A stretch of 51,813 nt of DNA from Bacteroidota bacterium (GTDB lineage: Bacteria > Bacteroidota > Bacteroidia > Bacteroidales > WCHB1-69): positions 1 through 51,813 of the forward strand of contig JAGDMF010000002.1 in assembly GCA_017860455.1 (NCBI GenBank), read 5' to 3'. Within the stretch, counting starts at the first letter, position 1; each line of letters opens with the position of its first letter. The translations under genes and the position numbers were made by a program. Below, piece by piece: positions 26,151 through 35,045 of the stretch. The notes under the pieces were generated by a model. That model was not told the origin of the DNA and did no database searches. It saw nothing but the letters and a program-made list of their open reading frames with translations.

Positions 26151-26870
26151 ATGATTGATATAATTATAAATACAATTAATAGATTTCCCCTAGGATTTGT
26201 ATTCACCTCATCTGATTTTAATATAGAGGTGAATAAGAAGAAAATGGTAAATAAATTGCTAAACGATTTAGTTGTTCAAGGGAAAATTAAACGACTTTCA
26301 AAAGGGCGTTTTTATAAACCTAAACTAACTGAATTTGGCGAATTACTTCCGGATGAATATCAGATTGTTAAAGATTTGATTGAAAAAAATGGAAAACCTA
26401 TTGGATATATAACCGGGTTTTCAATATTTAACCAATTTGGATTGACAACACAAGTTCCTGCAACAATACGTATTGCAATTAAAAAAGAAAAAAATTCTAT
26501 TAAAAGAGGCATGTATCGTATAAGTTTTACCAAACAAGAAAATAATATCACTAAGGATAATATATGCTTATTACAATTGCTAGATTGTCTGCGCTTTTTT
26601 AAGGAAATCCCTGATACTTTCCCAGATCAAGCATGCAAAAGACTTTTATATCTTTTAAAAAAACTTAATATTGAACAAATTAATACGATTAAAAAACTAG
26701 TATTGAAATATAACCCTTCAACAATTGCCTTACTGGGAGCTCTTTTAGAAACAATAAATCCGGATGAGGATATTCAATTACTTCATAATAAACTAAATCC
26801 TATGTCAAGCTTTAAACTCTATATTTCAAAAGATATTCTCCCAACTCAAAAAAAATGGTATATAAAATGA
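26151..26870 (+). CDS. AbiEi-type antitoxin (DUF6088)
   Basis: 239 residues. The N-terminal winged-helix (KKMVNKLLNDLVVQGKIKRL, SKGRFYKP), the central GKPIGYITGFSIFNQFGLTTQ with VPATIRIAIKKE, and the C-terminal NPSTIALLGALLE are typical of DUF6088/AbiEi antitoxins. It represses its operon and counteracts the AbiEii nucleotidyltransferase in this type IV toxin-antitoxin and phage-defence system. Its 3' end overlaps the toxin gene. It follows a repeat-rich gap, consistent with an acquired defence cassette. Confidence 0.88.
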   Translation: MIDIIINTINRFPLGFVFTSSDFNIEVNKKKMVNKLLNDLVVQGKIKRLSKGRFYKPKLTEFGELLPDEYQIVKDLIEKNGKPIGYITGFSIFNQFGLTTQVPATIRIAIKKEKNSIKRGMYRISFTKQENNITKDNICLLQLLDCLRFFKEIPDTFPDQACKRLLYLLKKLNIEQINTIKKLVLKYNPSTIALLGALLETINPDEDIQLLHNKLNPMSSFKLYISKDILPTQKKWYIK

Positions 26871-27694
26871 ACTTATTACACAATAACAAAAAAGATTTTT
26901 TTGAATTAATAAACATTATATCTCGTTACTACAATATATCAACTACTTTTGTTGAAAAAGATTATTGGATTACTTTAGTATTAAACCGACTTGCATGTTC
27001 AAAAGATGCAAATAGTTTTGTTTTTAAAGGTGGAACTTCACTGTCTAAAGGATTTCATTTAATTGATAGATTTTCTGAAGATATTGATATTGCAATGATC
27101 AAAGAAGAATTATCAGGAAATGCAATTAAATCTAAACTTAGGTCCGTTGAGAAAGAGATTTCAGTGGATTTAAATGAAATAGATGAACCTGAAATAACAA
27201 GTAAAGGATCTATGTTTAGAAAATCTGTATTTCAATACCCATCTTTTTCAACGGATAGACTTCGTCAGAATAATTCAAACCGACTTATTATAGAAATTAA
27301 TTCATTTGCAAATCCTTACCCCTATTCTCGACAAACAATTCAATCACTTATTACCCAATATTTGAAAGAAACTCAACAGGAAAGCATTATAAATAAATAC
27401 AACTTAATTCCGTTTGAATTAAATGTTCTTGACAAAACTCAAACAATGATTGAAAAATTAATATCACTTATTCGTTTTTCTTTTGATAGTTTTCCGGAAA
27501 GAGCATTAGCTAAAAAAGTTCGACACTTTTATGATTTGTTCTATTTAATGAATGATGAACAGTGTATAACATATCTAAAATCTGATTTATTTCAAAAAGA
27601 TCTATTAACTTTATTGAAACACGATCAAAATTCTTTTGATACTCCTTTAGGTTGGAATATCAAAAAAAATAGAAGAGTCCCCATTATTAATTGA
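26855..27694 (+). CDS. AbiEii-type nucleotidyltransferase toxin (frame broken near the C-terminus)
   Basis: 279 residues in this frame. The nucleotidyltransferase core FVFKGGTSLSKGF then RFSEDIDIAM (GS-x-D-x-D type) and the later KTQTMIEKLISLIRFS, KKVRHFYDLFYL are diagnostic of AbiEii/AbiGii toxins, which transfer nucleotides to RNA. Translation may start at 26855 or at the ATG at 26867, whose ATGA overlaps the antitoxin stop. After FDTPLGWNI the frame ends in an unrelated tail (KKNRRVPIIN), whereas the family-like continuation is found one frame over (27662-27833). The shift lies in a run of eight A. The catalytic core is intact, so activity may or may not persist. Confidence 0.85.
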   Translation: MVYKMNLLHNNKKDFFELINIISRYYNISTTFVEKDYWITLVLNRLACSKDANSFVFKGGTSLSKGFHLIDRFSEDIDIAMIKEELSGNAIKSKLRSVEKEISVDLNEIDEPEITSKGSMFRKSVFQYPSFSTDRLRQNNSNRLIIEINSFANPYPYSRQTIQSLITQYLKETQQESIINKYNLIPFELNVLDKTQTMIEKLISLIRFSFDSFPERALAKKVRHFYDLFYLMNDEQCITYLKSDLFQKDLLTLLKHDQNSFDTPLGWNIKKNRRVPIIN

Positions 27695-27833
27695 TTTTGA
27701 AAAAACTTGGTTTTCTATAAAGGAAACTTACATTTCTGAACTTTCACAATTATCATTTTCAAAAATGCCGGAAGAAAATGATATTAAAGAATCTTTTAAA
27801 AAATTAATCCATTTATCCATAAAAAAACTTTGA
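27662..27833 (+). other. Out-of-frame C-terminal tail of the AbiEii toxin
   Basis: From the A8 run (27662-27669) the +1 frame reads KKIEESPLLIDFEKTWFSIK, continues through ETYISELSQLSFSKMPEEND, and stops with TGA at 27831-27833, inside the stem of the following terminator. This stretch looks like the normal AbiEii end (Trp, Tyr and acidic pattern) and fits the gene boundary much better than the stop at 27694. Loss of one A would restore a toxin of about 325 residues. Confidence 0.75.
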
Positions 27834-27858
27834 CAGATTGCTCCATCAAAGTTTTTTT
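27821..27858. terminator. Bidirectional terminator between AbiE and the sugar transporter
   Basis: Perfect 13-bp inverted repeat AAAAAAACTTTGA / TCAAAGTTTTTTT with a 12-nt loop between two converging operons. A- and T-runs at the ends make it work on both strands. Confidence 0.85.
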
Positions 27859-27879
27859 ATAGTTTTAAGAAGTTAAATT

Positions 27880-29061
27880 CTATCCTTCTTTTTCCTCTTT
27901 CTTTTGAAATACGGATAACCCTAAAAGATAAACAGCACAGGCTACCAATACAAAAATGGTGGCTGTGGCTTTGCCTGTTGTGTCCTGGATCCATCCCATA
28001 AGCGGTGGAATCGCAGCACCACCGGAAACGGCCATGATCATCAAACCGGAAATTTCGTTGGCACGTGTTGGATATTTACCTACAGTGATCGAGAAAATTA
28101 ATGGGAAAATATTGGCAACTCCTAATCCAATGATGAAAATGATCACCATTGCTGCGACTGGTGTTGGTGCAAACATGAGCCCAACAATTGCTGCTAATCC
28201 TAAAATGGAACTCCAGAAGAAAAACTTACGACTGCTTACTTTAGCTAAAAGTAAAGCGCCACCAAAGGTTCCTAACATCTTACCAAAAAAGTAAACACTT
28301 CTGCCAGATTCTGCTAAAGATTGTTTTATATCAACACCAAATTTGTCTAGTAAAAACTGTCCGGAAATCGTATTGATACCCACATCAATCCCCACAACCA
28401 AGAAGATTCCAATCACCATGGCTGTGATATATCCATTTCCGAATAGTTTAAATGAGGAAGCAAAAGTGGCTCTTTTTTCAGTATTTACCGTTTCTTCTAT
28501 TTTAGAGAAATACAACCAGATTACGGATAATAATGAAACAATTCCAAAAACTAAAAAGGTTAGTTTCCAGTTACTTTTTCCAAACTCATTTGCAAAAAAT
28601 GCTGTTAATGGTGCTGCAATCATGGAGCCCAATGCTTTGATAAACTGGGAAAAACTTAAAAAACTGGAGCGTCTGTTGGAAGGAACTACATCCACCAATA
28701 ATGGGTTTGCAGATACCTGAACAATCGTATTGCCTATTCCTAACAGAGCAAATCCAATTAAAGCTGTTGTGAAAGAATAAAAGAAAAATGGGATAAAAAG
28801 ACCAATTGCAGTAACTAACATACCCAAATTAAGTACGTTTCTTTTTCCAATTCTGTCTTGTAATACTCCAACAGGAATCGATAAAATGAAGAACCATAAG
28901 AAAACTGCTGATGGAATCAACTGGATTAAAGTATTGCTGATATCAGGATTGTCTAACTTAACACGATCCACTCCAATTCCTACCAGGTCGCAAAAACTCA
29001 TCACAAAAAAGGAGAGCAGGACGGGGAATAAAAATTTTGTTGAAATTTTTTGTTTTTCCAT
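27880..29061 (-). CDS. FucP-like MFS sugar transporter
   Basis: 393 residues with about 12 membrane segments. Marks include VGVLQDRIGKRNVLNLG (MFS signature loop), GIGNTIVQVSANPLLVDVVP, which is typical of the FucP/NagP/GlcP sugar:proton symporter branch, and GLGVANIFPLIFSITVGK in the second half. It lies 16 bp after the ROK kinase stop, so the two are one operon: import then phosphorylation. Substrate is uncertain; fucose, mannose, glucose or GlcNAc are possible. Convergent with the AbiE operon across a shared terminator. Confidence 0.9.
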   Translation of the reverse strand: MEKQKISTKFLFPVLLSFFVMSFCDLVGIGVDRVKLDNPDISNTLIQLIPSAVFLWFFILSIPVGVLQDRIGKRNVLNLGMLVTAIGLFIPFFFYSFTTALIGFALLGIGNTIVQVSANPLLVDVVPSNRRSSFLSFSQFIKALGSMIAAPLTAFFANEFGKSNWKLTFLVFGIVSLLSVIWLYFSKIEETVNTEKRATFASSFKLFGNGYITAMVIGIFLVVGIDVGINTISGQFLLDKFGVDIKQSLAESGRSVYFFGKMLGTFGGALLLAKVSSRKFFFWSSILGLAAIVGLMFAPTPVAAMVIIFIIGLGVANIFPLIFSITVGKYPTRANEISGLMIMAVSGGAAIPPLMGWIQDTTGKATATIFVLVACAVYLLGLSVFQKKEEKEG

Positions 29062-29077
29062 TGTTGTTGTATAAAAA

Positions 29078-30013
29078 TTACATTAAAGGTAAAAGATTTT
29101 TAATTTTTTCATAGTATTGGTTATCAATCAATACGGCACTGCCAATCATGGATGCAGACTCTTTGAGTTCAGAAATCTCCAGTTTTACCTTGCTTCCATT
29201 TTGGGTAAGATATGTTTGCATTGCTGGTCCAAAGAGATGGAAAGCATGAGAAATATTGCCTCCCATAACTAATGTTTCCACTCTGAAACGTTCCATTCTT
29301 GGGTATAAAAATAGAGCCAGTTTGGTTCCGAAATCTACAAATAAGTGATGTGCAATCGGATCTTTTTCAGCCAATTCCGCCAATGGTTTAACCCCATTCA
29401 ATTCTGTACCGGTTAATTCTTTGTATCTGTTTAAGAAACCTCTTGTGGAGAAATAATCATCTGCATTTCCGGATTCAAAAGGGAGATGCCAGACACATCC
29501 ATTTTCAGGAACCTCATCTCCTGTCACAACAGGTAATCGATCTGCCAGGAATGCTGATCCAAAACCGGTTCCTAAAGTGATGGCTAAGGATCTTTTGGTT
29601 CCGGCTGTTTTGCCGATCCAGTCTTCACCAATAGCAAATGCAGTCGCATCATTGATAAAACGGATCGGAAATGAATCAGGAAGTTGAAGTCTTTTGCCTA
29701 ATTCATGAGGAACATTTACCCCGTATAAAGACTCATATTTTTTATTGTTTCCCTTGAACAAAGCAACCCCGTTTGCGTAGTCGAATGGTCCGGGCATCGC
29801 AAAACCGATACCACTTAAATGGTCCATCCCAACTTTTTGAATGGTTTCCTGAATGGTTAAACTCCAGATATCCAAAATGTCTTCTTTAGTGCCCTGATTA
29901 TCCAAATCGTGTTCACTTAATGTTTCCGGAAGATAGATCTGATTTTCGATATCACAGGCTGCACAGCTTACATGTGTCCCACCGATATCAACTCCTATTG
30001 CATACGATTTCAT
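29078..30013 (-). CDS. ROK family sugar kinase
   Basis: 311 residues from the chosen ATG (MKSYAIGVDIGGTHVSCAAC); an upstream in-frame ATG adds 25 residues without family similarity. The N-terminal phosphate loop VDIGGTH, the catalytic FINDATAFAIGE with Asp, the phosphate-2 LAITLGTGFGSAF and the LVMGGNIS adenosine motif are present. The zinc-binding CxCGxxGCxE motif of many ROK proteins is not seen; its place is taken by VPENGCVWHLPFESGNADDY. Paired with the transporter downstream, it probably phosphorylates the imported hexose. Specificity cannot be read. Confidence 0.9.
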   Translation of the reverse strand: MKSYAIGVDIGGTHVSCAACDIENQIYLPETLSEHDLDNQGTKEDILDIWSLTIQETIQKVGMDHLSGIGFAMPGPFDYANGVALFKGNNKKYESLYGVNVPHELGKRLQLPDSFPIRFINDATAFAIGEDWIGKTAGTKRSLAITLGTGFGSAFLADRLPVVTGDEVPENGCVWHLPFESGNADDYFSTRGFLNRYKELTGTELNGVKPLAELAEKDPIAHHLFVDFGTKLALFLYPRMERFRVETLVMGGNISHAFHLFGPAMQTYLTQNGSKVKLEISELKESASMIGSAVLIDNQYYEKIKNLLPLM

Positions 30014-30252
30014 ATTGATATTTTTAATTTGAAAAATTTCAGAAAAAAAAGAAAATGAACCCCCATCTGTACCCAAAACAAGCCACAAAGATAAGAAAAA
30101 ACTTTGAAATTAAATTTTGTTAACATAATTTATTGCATTCCATCTTTTTAATAGGACATATATTGACTTTAAGCTGTTGAAAATTAAATAACTAATTTTA
30201 AAATTGGATCTGTTTTTTTTGTTTCTTTGTACTTTATTTTCACAATTTCATT

Positions 30253-31221
30253 ATGAGACCATTTCTAATCATAACCCTTTTTCTTTTTTCAATATCTTTA
30301 ATATTTGCAGGTTCCTTACCTTCCAAAAAAAAGGATCCCAAAGATTATATAGCTAAATTGGATAATTCTTTTGAACTTAACGGAGAGTATCAGGTTGATT
30401 TTACACATATTGCCATGATTAATGATCAGGGTAATCGAATGTTTACCTACTACCCCAATATGAGAGGAGTGATTAATTTAGGAATAAGGTATAAATTTTT
30501 ATTTTTTAACTACTCTTTCAATGTAAAGGAAAACGATACCTACAATCGCTTATATGGAAAAACAACCTTTAATCAGTTTGCTTTTGGGATTAAAACAAGA
30601 CCCATCTGGTTGATTTTATATTACAGTAAGCATCAGGGATTTTTTATTTCTGAGGAAAATTTGTTATTTCCTACATTTGGAACTGATTCTTTATATACTC
30701 AGAATAATACATTAGCAACCAAACGATTAGGGATTAGATTGGATATTATTTTCAGCAAAAAGTTTTCCATGGAAGCAGCATTTGAATATTCAAAAATTCA
30801 GAAAAAAAGTGCCGGTTCGTTTATGTTGAGACTCAATCCTGAATTTAGTGGATTTAATGCTGCGGAGAATCCCATTATTCCATTGGAATATCTATCCCAC
30901 TTTGGCGGGTTGCAATACTTCTATAAAACTAATTTCTATAATTTCGGTATGGGATTAGGATATGCGTATTCATTAGTCATTGGACCCATCAATTTTTCCA
31001 ATATGGCATTGATAGGTCCAACTTTCCAATTGTATGCCTACGATAAGTTATCGGTAGCATTTCCGTTATTGATGAATTTTAAAAGTTCCCTCAGTTTTAA
31101 TGTCAAGAACTTCTATGTAGGAGCATTAGCATCATTAGATGTACAAAACTATAAACTTTTGGATAATACGATCCGTAAGCAGAGTTTAGCGTTTATTCTG
31201 AGAGCCGGCCTCCGGTTTTAA
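30253..31221 (+). CDS. DUF4421-like outer membrane beta-barrel protein
   Basis: 322 residues with a signal peptide (residues 1-19). The mature part alternates hydrophobic and polar residues with Tyr/Phe-rich strands (YYPNMRGVINLGIRYKFLFF, FNQFAFGIKTRPIWLILYY) and ends in a Phe (RAGLRF), as is usual for outer-membrane barrels. The pattern fits DUF4421. Role unknown. It diverges from the ROK/MFS operon, and a heptamer array follows its stop. Confidence 0.7.
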   Translation: MRPFLIITLFLFSISLIFAGSLPSKKKDPKDYIAKLDNSFELNGEYQVDFTHIAMINDQGNRMFTYYPNMRGVINLGIRYKFLFFNYSFNVKENDTYNRLYGKTTFNQFAFGIKTRPIWLILYYSKHQGFFISEENLLFPTFGTDSLYTQNNTLATKRLGIRLDIIFSKKFSMEAAFEYSKIQKKSAGSFMLRLNPEFSGFNAAENPIIPLEYLSHFGGLQYFYKTNFYNFGMGLGYAYSLVIGPINFSNMALIGPTFQLYAYDKLSVAFPLLMNFKSSLSFNVKNFYVGALASLDVQNYKLLDNTIRKQSLAFILRAGLRF

Positions 31222-31248
31222 TAAACATCTCACGCTGAGAACCTTTTG

Positions 31249-31304
31249 CCTTTCACCCTTCGCCTTTCGCCCTTCGCCCTTCGCCTTTCGCCTTTCGCCT
31301 TTCG
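31249..31304. repeat. Heptamer tandem array (CCTTTCG-type), 8 units
   Basis: Eight 7-bp units alternate CCTTTCG and CCCTTCG. On the minus strand the array begins within 2 bp of the AraC-type gene stop codon. The same unit in inverted orientation forms the array at 37202-37250, where it also follows a gene end in the sense direction. Confidence 0.85.
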
Positions 31305-31305
31305 C

Positions 31306-32178
31306 CTATTTAATCGGAATATAAATATCTGTTTGTAATTTTTCCGGTTTGGTTTTTTCAGGATCGTTGATATAAATCTCTAATCCGGGACGATCATCTG
31401 GTTCATAACCACTTTCCGGCATCCATGATCCGAAAATGTAGCTATAGGAATCCGTGAATTTTTCATAACTCCCTTTATGTCTGAATATGGCATATTTTCC
31501 GCCGGGGATCACTTTTACACCTATTTCACCCTCTGGTTTTACCTCTTTCCGAATGGCTATACAGGCATCATAACGTAACCTGGCTTCATCCGTGATGGTT
31601 GGATCATCGTGACTAATCCCAATAAACTGAGTTTTAAATCCAAAAAGTTTTTTGTCTGCAGCATATTTGCATACCTTTTCCCATGCTTTTGTAGTACTTT
31701 CACTATAAGGACCAATGGCCTGAGCAAAGATTACAGTTATTGGATCCACATTTTTAATTTTGGGTTGTGCTGATATTTGATCTGAAATAATCATAATTTG
31801 TTTACTTTTAATGTGTTGATAATTAATATTAATGGTCTCGCGAAACTCTAATGGAGAAATATTAAATCTTTTCTTAAAAGCTTTGTTAAAAGAGGTAGGA
31901 TTTTCATAGCCCACTTTCAGTGCAATTTCCTGTACGGGCATCGAAGTGAGTCGTAATAGTTGGGCACTGCTTTCCAAACGGATTCTGATAATGTAAGTAC
32001 CGAGAGGTTCCCCCAAATAGGCACGCATGATTCTTTGAAAATGGAAGTCAGAATAATTGCCAATTTGGGCCAATTGTTTCATATCCAGATCATCTCCCAG
32101 ATGAAGATTGATATAACCGATCACTTTGTTGATCCGTTCGTAGTAAATTTTTTTTGTGTCCTCTCTACCTATTGTCAT
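31306..32178 (-). CDS. AraC-family regulator with GyrI-like effector domain
   Basis: 290 residues from the chosen ATG (MTIGREDTKK). Residues 15-110 are an AraC-type double helix-turn-helix (LAQIGNYSDFHFQRIMRAYL; VQEIALKVGYENPTSFNKAF, then FKKRFNISPLEFR). Residues 145-290 are a GyrI-like/SOUL-type small-molecule domain (GPYSESTTKAWEKV, PGGKYAIFRHKGSYEKF, IFGSWMPESGYEPDDRPGLE). This Rob/BmrR-like architecture usually senses hydrophobic drugs or peptides. No efflux gene is adjacent. Confidence 0.9.
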   Translation of the reverse strand: MTIGREDTKKIYYERINKVIGYINLHLGDDLDMKQLAQIGNYSDFHFQRIMRAYLGEPLGTYIIRIRLESSAQLLRLTSMPVQEIALKVGYENPTSFNKAFKKRFNISPLEFRETININYQHIKSKQIMIISDQISAQPKIKNVDPITVIFAQAIGPYSESTTKAWEKVCKYAADKKLFGFKTQFIGISHDDPTITDEARLRYDACIAIRKEVKPEGEIGVKVIPGGKYAIFRHKGSYEKFTDSYSYIFGSWMPESGYEPDDRPGLEIYINDPEKTKPEKLQTDIYIPIK

Positions 32179-32298
32179 TGATTTAATATTTGATGGCAAA
32201 AGTAGAAACAAAATATGATTATTTCTTTTCCAATCTTGCTATTTTAAAAAAGTAGTTTCAAATTAGCAATTTAGGACAAGCTTGATCATACAGAAACA

Positions 32299-32345
32299 AT
32301 CACAGTGTATCATAGTGTTAAAAAGTGTATCACAGTGTTTTTTAT
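32299..32345. repeat. CACAGTGT motif cluster upstream of the GxxExxY gene
   Basis: TCACAGTGT, TCATAGTGTT and TATCACAGTGTT occur in one 45-bp stretch. The complementary form AACACTGTGAAACAT appears twice just after the gene (32835-32849 and 32854-32868), so the gene lies between inverted motif clusters. The remaining gap (32212-32454) is AT-rich with nothing else recognised. Confidence 0.5.
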
Positions 32346-32454
32346 ATAATTTTTATTGTAAAAATATATAATTTTGTAAATCAATATTTGAGACTGTGAT
32401 TTATTATGATCTGACAATGGAACTAATTAAACTATAATACTATAAAAAACGAAT

Positions 32455-32826
32455 ATGGAAATAAATCAAATTACTAAAGAAATCTTAGATTCAGCTTACA
32501 AGGTTCATACTAAACTTGGACCAGGATTATTAGAATCCGCTTACAGAAAATGTCTAGTTTATGAATTAAAAAAAAAGGGAATGTTTGTTGAAGAAGAAAA
32601 ACCACTCCCTTTAATCTATGATTCAATGAAACTTGACTTTGGATATTGAATAGATATACTTGTGGAAAATGTAGTTGTTGTAGAACTAAAAGTTGTTGAT
32701 TCTTTCAATGAAGTTCATATTGCACAAGTATTAATCTATCTTAAATTGTCAGGTAATAAAGTTGGGCTCCTTTTAAATTTTTATACAAAGAACCTCAAAG
32801 ATGGAATAAAAAGAATCAAATTGTGA
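32455..32826 (+). pseudogene. GxxExxY family gene with in-frame TGA
   Basis: The N-terminal half is typical of the family: ITKEILDSAYKVHTKLGPGL, then LESAYRKCLVYELKKKG (the GxxExxY motif is GPGLLESAY). After KLDFGY a TGA at 32647-32649 interrupts a frame that continues as IDILVENVVVVELKVVDSFN, later HIAQVLIYLKLSGNKVGLLL, ending at 32826. The family normally has GYRIDL here, so the TGA probably derives from CGA (Arg) by one transition. The family resembles PD-(D/E)XK nucleases; function is not established. Either a nonsense mutation or a sequencing error. Confidence 0.85.
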
Positions 32827-32834
32827 TGAATGAT

Positions 32835-32868
32835 AACACTGTGAAACATTTTTAACACTGTGAAACAT
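32835..32868. repeat. AACACTGTGAAACAT direct repeat downstream of the GxxExxY gene
   Basis: Two copies of the 15-mer spaced 19 bp start to start, complementary to the CACAGTGTT motifs upstream of the gene. Confidence 0.6.
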
Positions 32869-32941
32869 TGTGACCTAGAACATTAAAAATAAAAAATATC
32901 AATCAAACATCTATGCAATGATCGCAAAAAACATATATTCA

Positions 32942-34261
32942 TCAGTGTTGAACGATAAATTTAAGATTGATCTTTTGATCTATTGATAGAAAATAAATGC
33001 CGTTTTTCAAATCTTCTATATTAATGGATTGATTAAGTTCCATAAATTTTGAAAACACCACTTTCCCATTCAAATCTGTAATTGTAATCCATTTGAAATC
33101 AAGCAGATCATTGTTAGAAACAATTTTCAGGTAATCATTTGCAGGATTTGGATATATATAATATGAATAGGTTTTATGATTTTCATTGATATTGTTTATA
33201 ACTGACGGAAGGAACAGATTTCTGTAATTTTGAGCAAAAGTGTAAGCTCCGCAACAATTTACGGCATCCCAGTTGATACTCCAGGTCATCATACCTCTTA
33301 AATCGGGATATCCATCAGGATTTATCAAAGTGTAGGAGCCAGGTTTTGTACCCTCTCCTTTCAAATACCTAATGGCGGCGGCAACATCAGCAGTATCGGT
33401 AAAACCACCACCTGCGGCAGTTACACATGCAGGTAAACCCACGGTCACTTTTGAAGCTGGCAATCCTTCAAAAAAGCCACCGGCTGTATTGAAACCTCTG
33501 ATTGTAGCTTCAGTAAGGGCAATTATAAAATCAGCAGTTCCCTGAGTGTAAATATTTCCATCTAATCCATAAATGGTTCCGCTATTATACAACTGCACGG
33601 AAACGATATCGAGTTCATTTCGCAGAGCATGAATAAGAGGAAGATAACCACCCCAGATGGAACCGTAACCGGACATTCCACCTTGTACATAAGCAGTTTC
33701 AGGAGCCATAGTCAACCACATTTTATGACCATGATTTTGCTGAAAAGTGGCCATAATTGACTGGATGGCATTGATTAGGTTTAATGTCCCGGGATCGGTA
33801 GGTGCTGCAATAGTTCCCGATGCAGATATGCAATCTCCATGTTCAATATCAATATCAATTCCATCAAAACCATACGTTGTGATGAGGTTGTTCATGGAAT
33901 TAATAAAGTTTTGTTTTTGGGTATTATCCGCTATATTAATGACCCCTGTTGCCCCGCCAATGCTGAGTAATACTTTTTTCCCACTATTTTGAAGTTGTTG
34001 AATATGGGATATAAAATTGGCAGTTGTATATTGTTCGGGAACAAAAACCATAGTCATATCGTTATACGAAGTGGGCACTGCAAAACTTACAACAATGACA
34101 TTATAAGTTGTATCAATATTATTTAAAGGAATAAAAGGAGCATCGGTTGTATTCCAGTTGTGCCAATAGCCGACTAATGCGGGGGTTTGGGCTTCAATTA
34201 TATTCATTTTTACAAAAAATAAAAGTGCAAAAATAAAAGTAGTCATTAAAAACTTTTTCAT
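32942..34261 (-). CDS. GH18 chitinase with T9SS sorting domain
   Basis: 439 residues. The signal peptide is residues 1-24. The GH18 barrel spans about 27-350: ALVGYWHNWN, KKVLLSIGGATG, and the catalytic DxxDxDxE as FDGIDIDIEHG, with E140 the acid/base. MTWSINWDA near the barrel end is also typical. The last 75 residues (YYIYPNPANDYLKIVSN ... GIYFLSIDQKI) are a type A T9SS sorting domain, so the enzyme is secreted or surface-attached. It begins 2 bp after the upstream barrel-protein gene and is co-transcribed with it. Confidence 0.95.
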   Translation of the reverse strand: MKKFLMTTFIFALLFFVKMNIIEAQTPALVGYWHNWNTTDAPFIPLNNIDTTYNVIVVSFAVPTSYNDMTMVFVPEQYTTANFISHIQQLQNSGKKVLLSIGGATGVINIADNTQKQNFINSMNNLITTYGFDGIDIDIEHGDCISASGTIAAPTDPGTLNLINAIQSIMATFQQNHGHKMWLTMAPETAYVQGGMSGYGSIWGGYLPLIHALRNELDIVSVQLYNSGTIYGLDGNIYTQGTADFIIALTEATIRGFNTAGGFFEGLPASKVTVGLPACVTAAGGGFTDTADVAAAIRYLKGEGTKPGSYTLINPDGYPDLRGMMTWSINWDAVNCCGAYTFAQNYRNLFLPSVINNINENHKTYSYYIYPNPANDYLKIVSNNDLLDFKWITITDLNGKVVFSKFMELNQSINIEDLKNGIYFLSIDQKINLKFIVQH

Positions 34262-34263
34262 AA

Positions 34264-34848
34264 TTAATTTTTTTTAAATTTATAATTAACGCCCAGATAG
34301 GTGCTCATCACAATATTATAGTGTGGTATAAATCCTGCTGAAATGTCAAAATGATCATTAATAGCATATTTATATTCAATTTCACCCCCATACCAGATAA
34401 ATTTAGTTTGGTACTTATCTCCGGGTTCCCCATTAATGGGATGGGTTTGAACATAGCCTTCGAGATCATACCAGTTTTTTCTAAACATAAATGTTGGGCC
34501 AATTCCCAATTGTAAAAGGTGTTTGCCAATTCGAAAAATTTTTATTCTGAACCCTAAATGGGTAACTCCAGCCAATTGAGTAGCACAATCAGCAAAAAGA
34601 GTTTGCGCAAATTTAATGGATAAAATATCTTTATAAATAAAATGATCATAAGAGGCTATCACTCCAAAATTGACAACAAAAAATGCATCTTTATCCAATT
34701 TAAAAGGCATCAGATGGGCATTTAACGGATCCCCTTTTGGATGAATGGCTAATCCAAAAAATTGAAGGCCAATATTGTTTTGAGATTGAGAGACTAAATG
34801 ATTCGCCAAAAAAGTGGAGAAAACTAAAATTAAAACTATTTTTTTCAA
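34264..34848 (-). CDS. Putative outer-membrane beta-barrel protein upstream of chitinase
   Basis: 194 residues with a signal peptide (residues 1-20, cut before SQNN). The mature part has alternating amphipathic strands (LGFRIKIFRIGKHLLQLGIG, GGEIEYKYAINDHFDISAGF) and ends TYLGVNYKFKKN, as in small outer-membrane barrels. No named family recognised. Overlapping operon structure with the chitinase suggests a role in its export, anchoring or product uptake, which is inference only. Confidence 0.65.
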   Translation of the reverse strand: MKKIVLILVFSTFLANHLVSQSQNNIGLQFFGLAIHPKGDPLNAHLMPFKLDKDAFFVVNFGVIASYDHFIYKDILSIKFAQTLFADCATQLAGVTHLGFRIKIFRIGKHLLQLGIGPTFMFRKNWYDLEGYVQTHPINGEPGDKYQTKFIWYGGEIEYKYAINDHFDISAGFIPHYNIVMSTYLGVNYKFKKN

Positions 34849-35017
34849 AGGTTTAAAATTATACTGGTTAATGATAATAGCGTTGCAAAAATATAAAAAT
34901 TCACTTTTAAAAAAGTATAAAATAATGAAGGATCGCTAATTATTATAAAAATTAACCCAATAATTTGTTTTTTTTAATAAATTTCAATTTATATTACATT
35001 TTAAATCATTATTTTTT

Positions 35018-35025
35018 TATCTTTG
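35018..35025 (+). promoter_or_regulatory. Promoter -7 box of the OMP-lipoprotein-rSAM operon
   Basis: TATCTTTG lies 20 bp before the ATG at 35046 and matches the Bacteroidota -7 element; a TTTG -33 element is not evident. Confidence 0.4.
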
Positions 35026-35045
35026 TCATCCTAAAAATCAATAGG

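Noticed and set aside
30014-30088. 25-residue N-terminal extension of the ROK kinase
   Set aside because: Extension lacks family similarity; the internal ATG gives the canonical start before the VDIGGTH loop.
32647-32649. TGA recoding as an alternative genetic code
   Set aside because: TGA acts as a normal stop in neighbouring genes, for example at the AbiEi end and in the lipoprotein/rSAM GTGA overlap.
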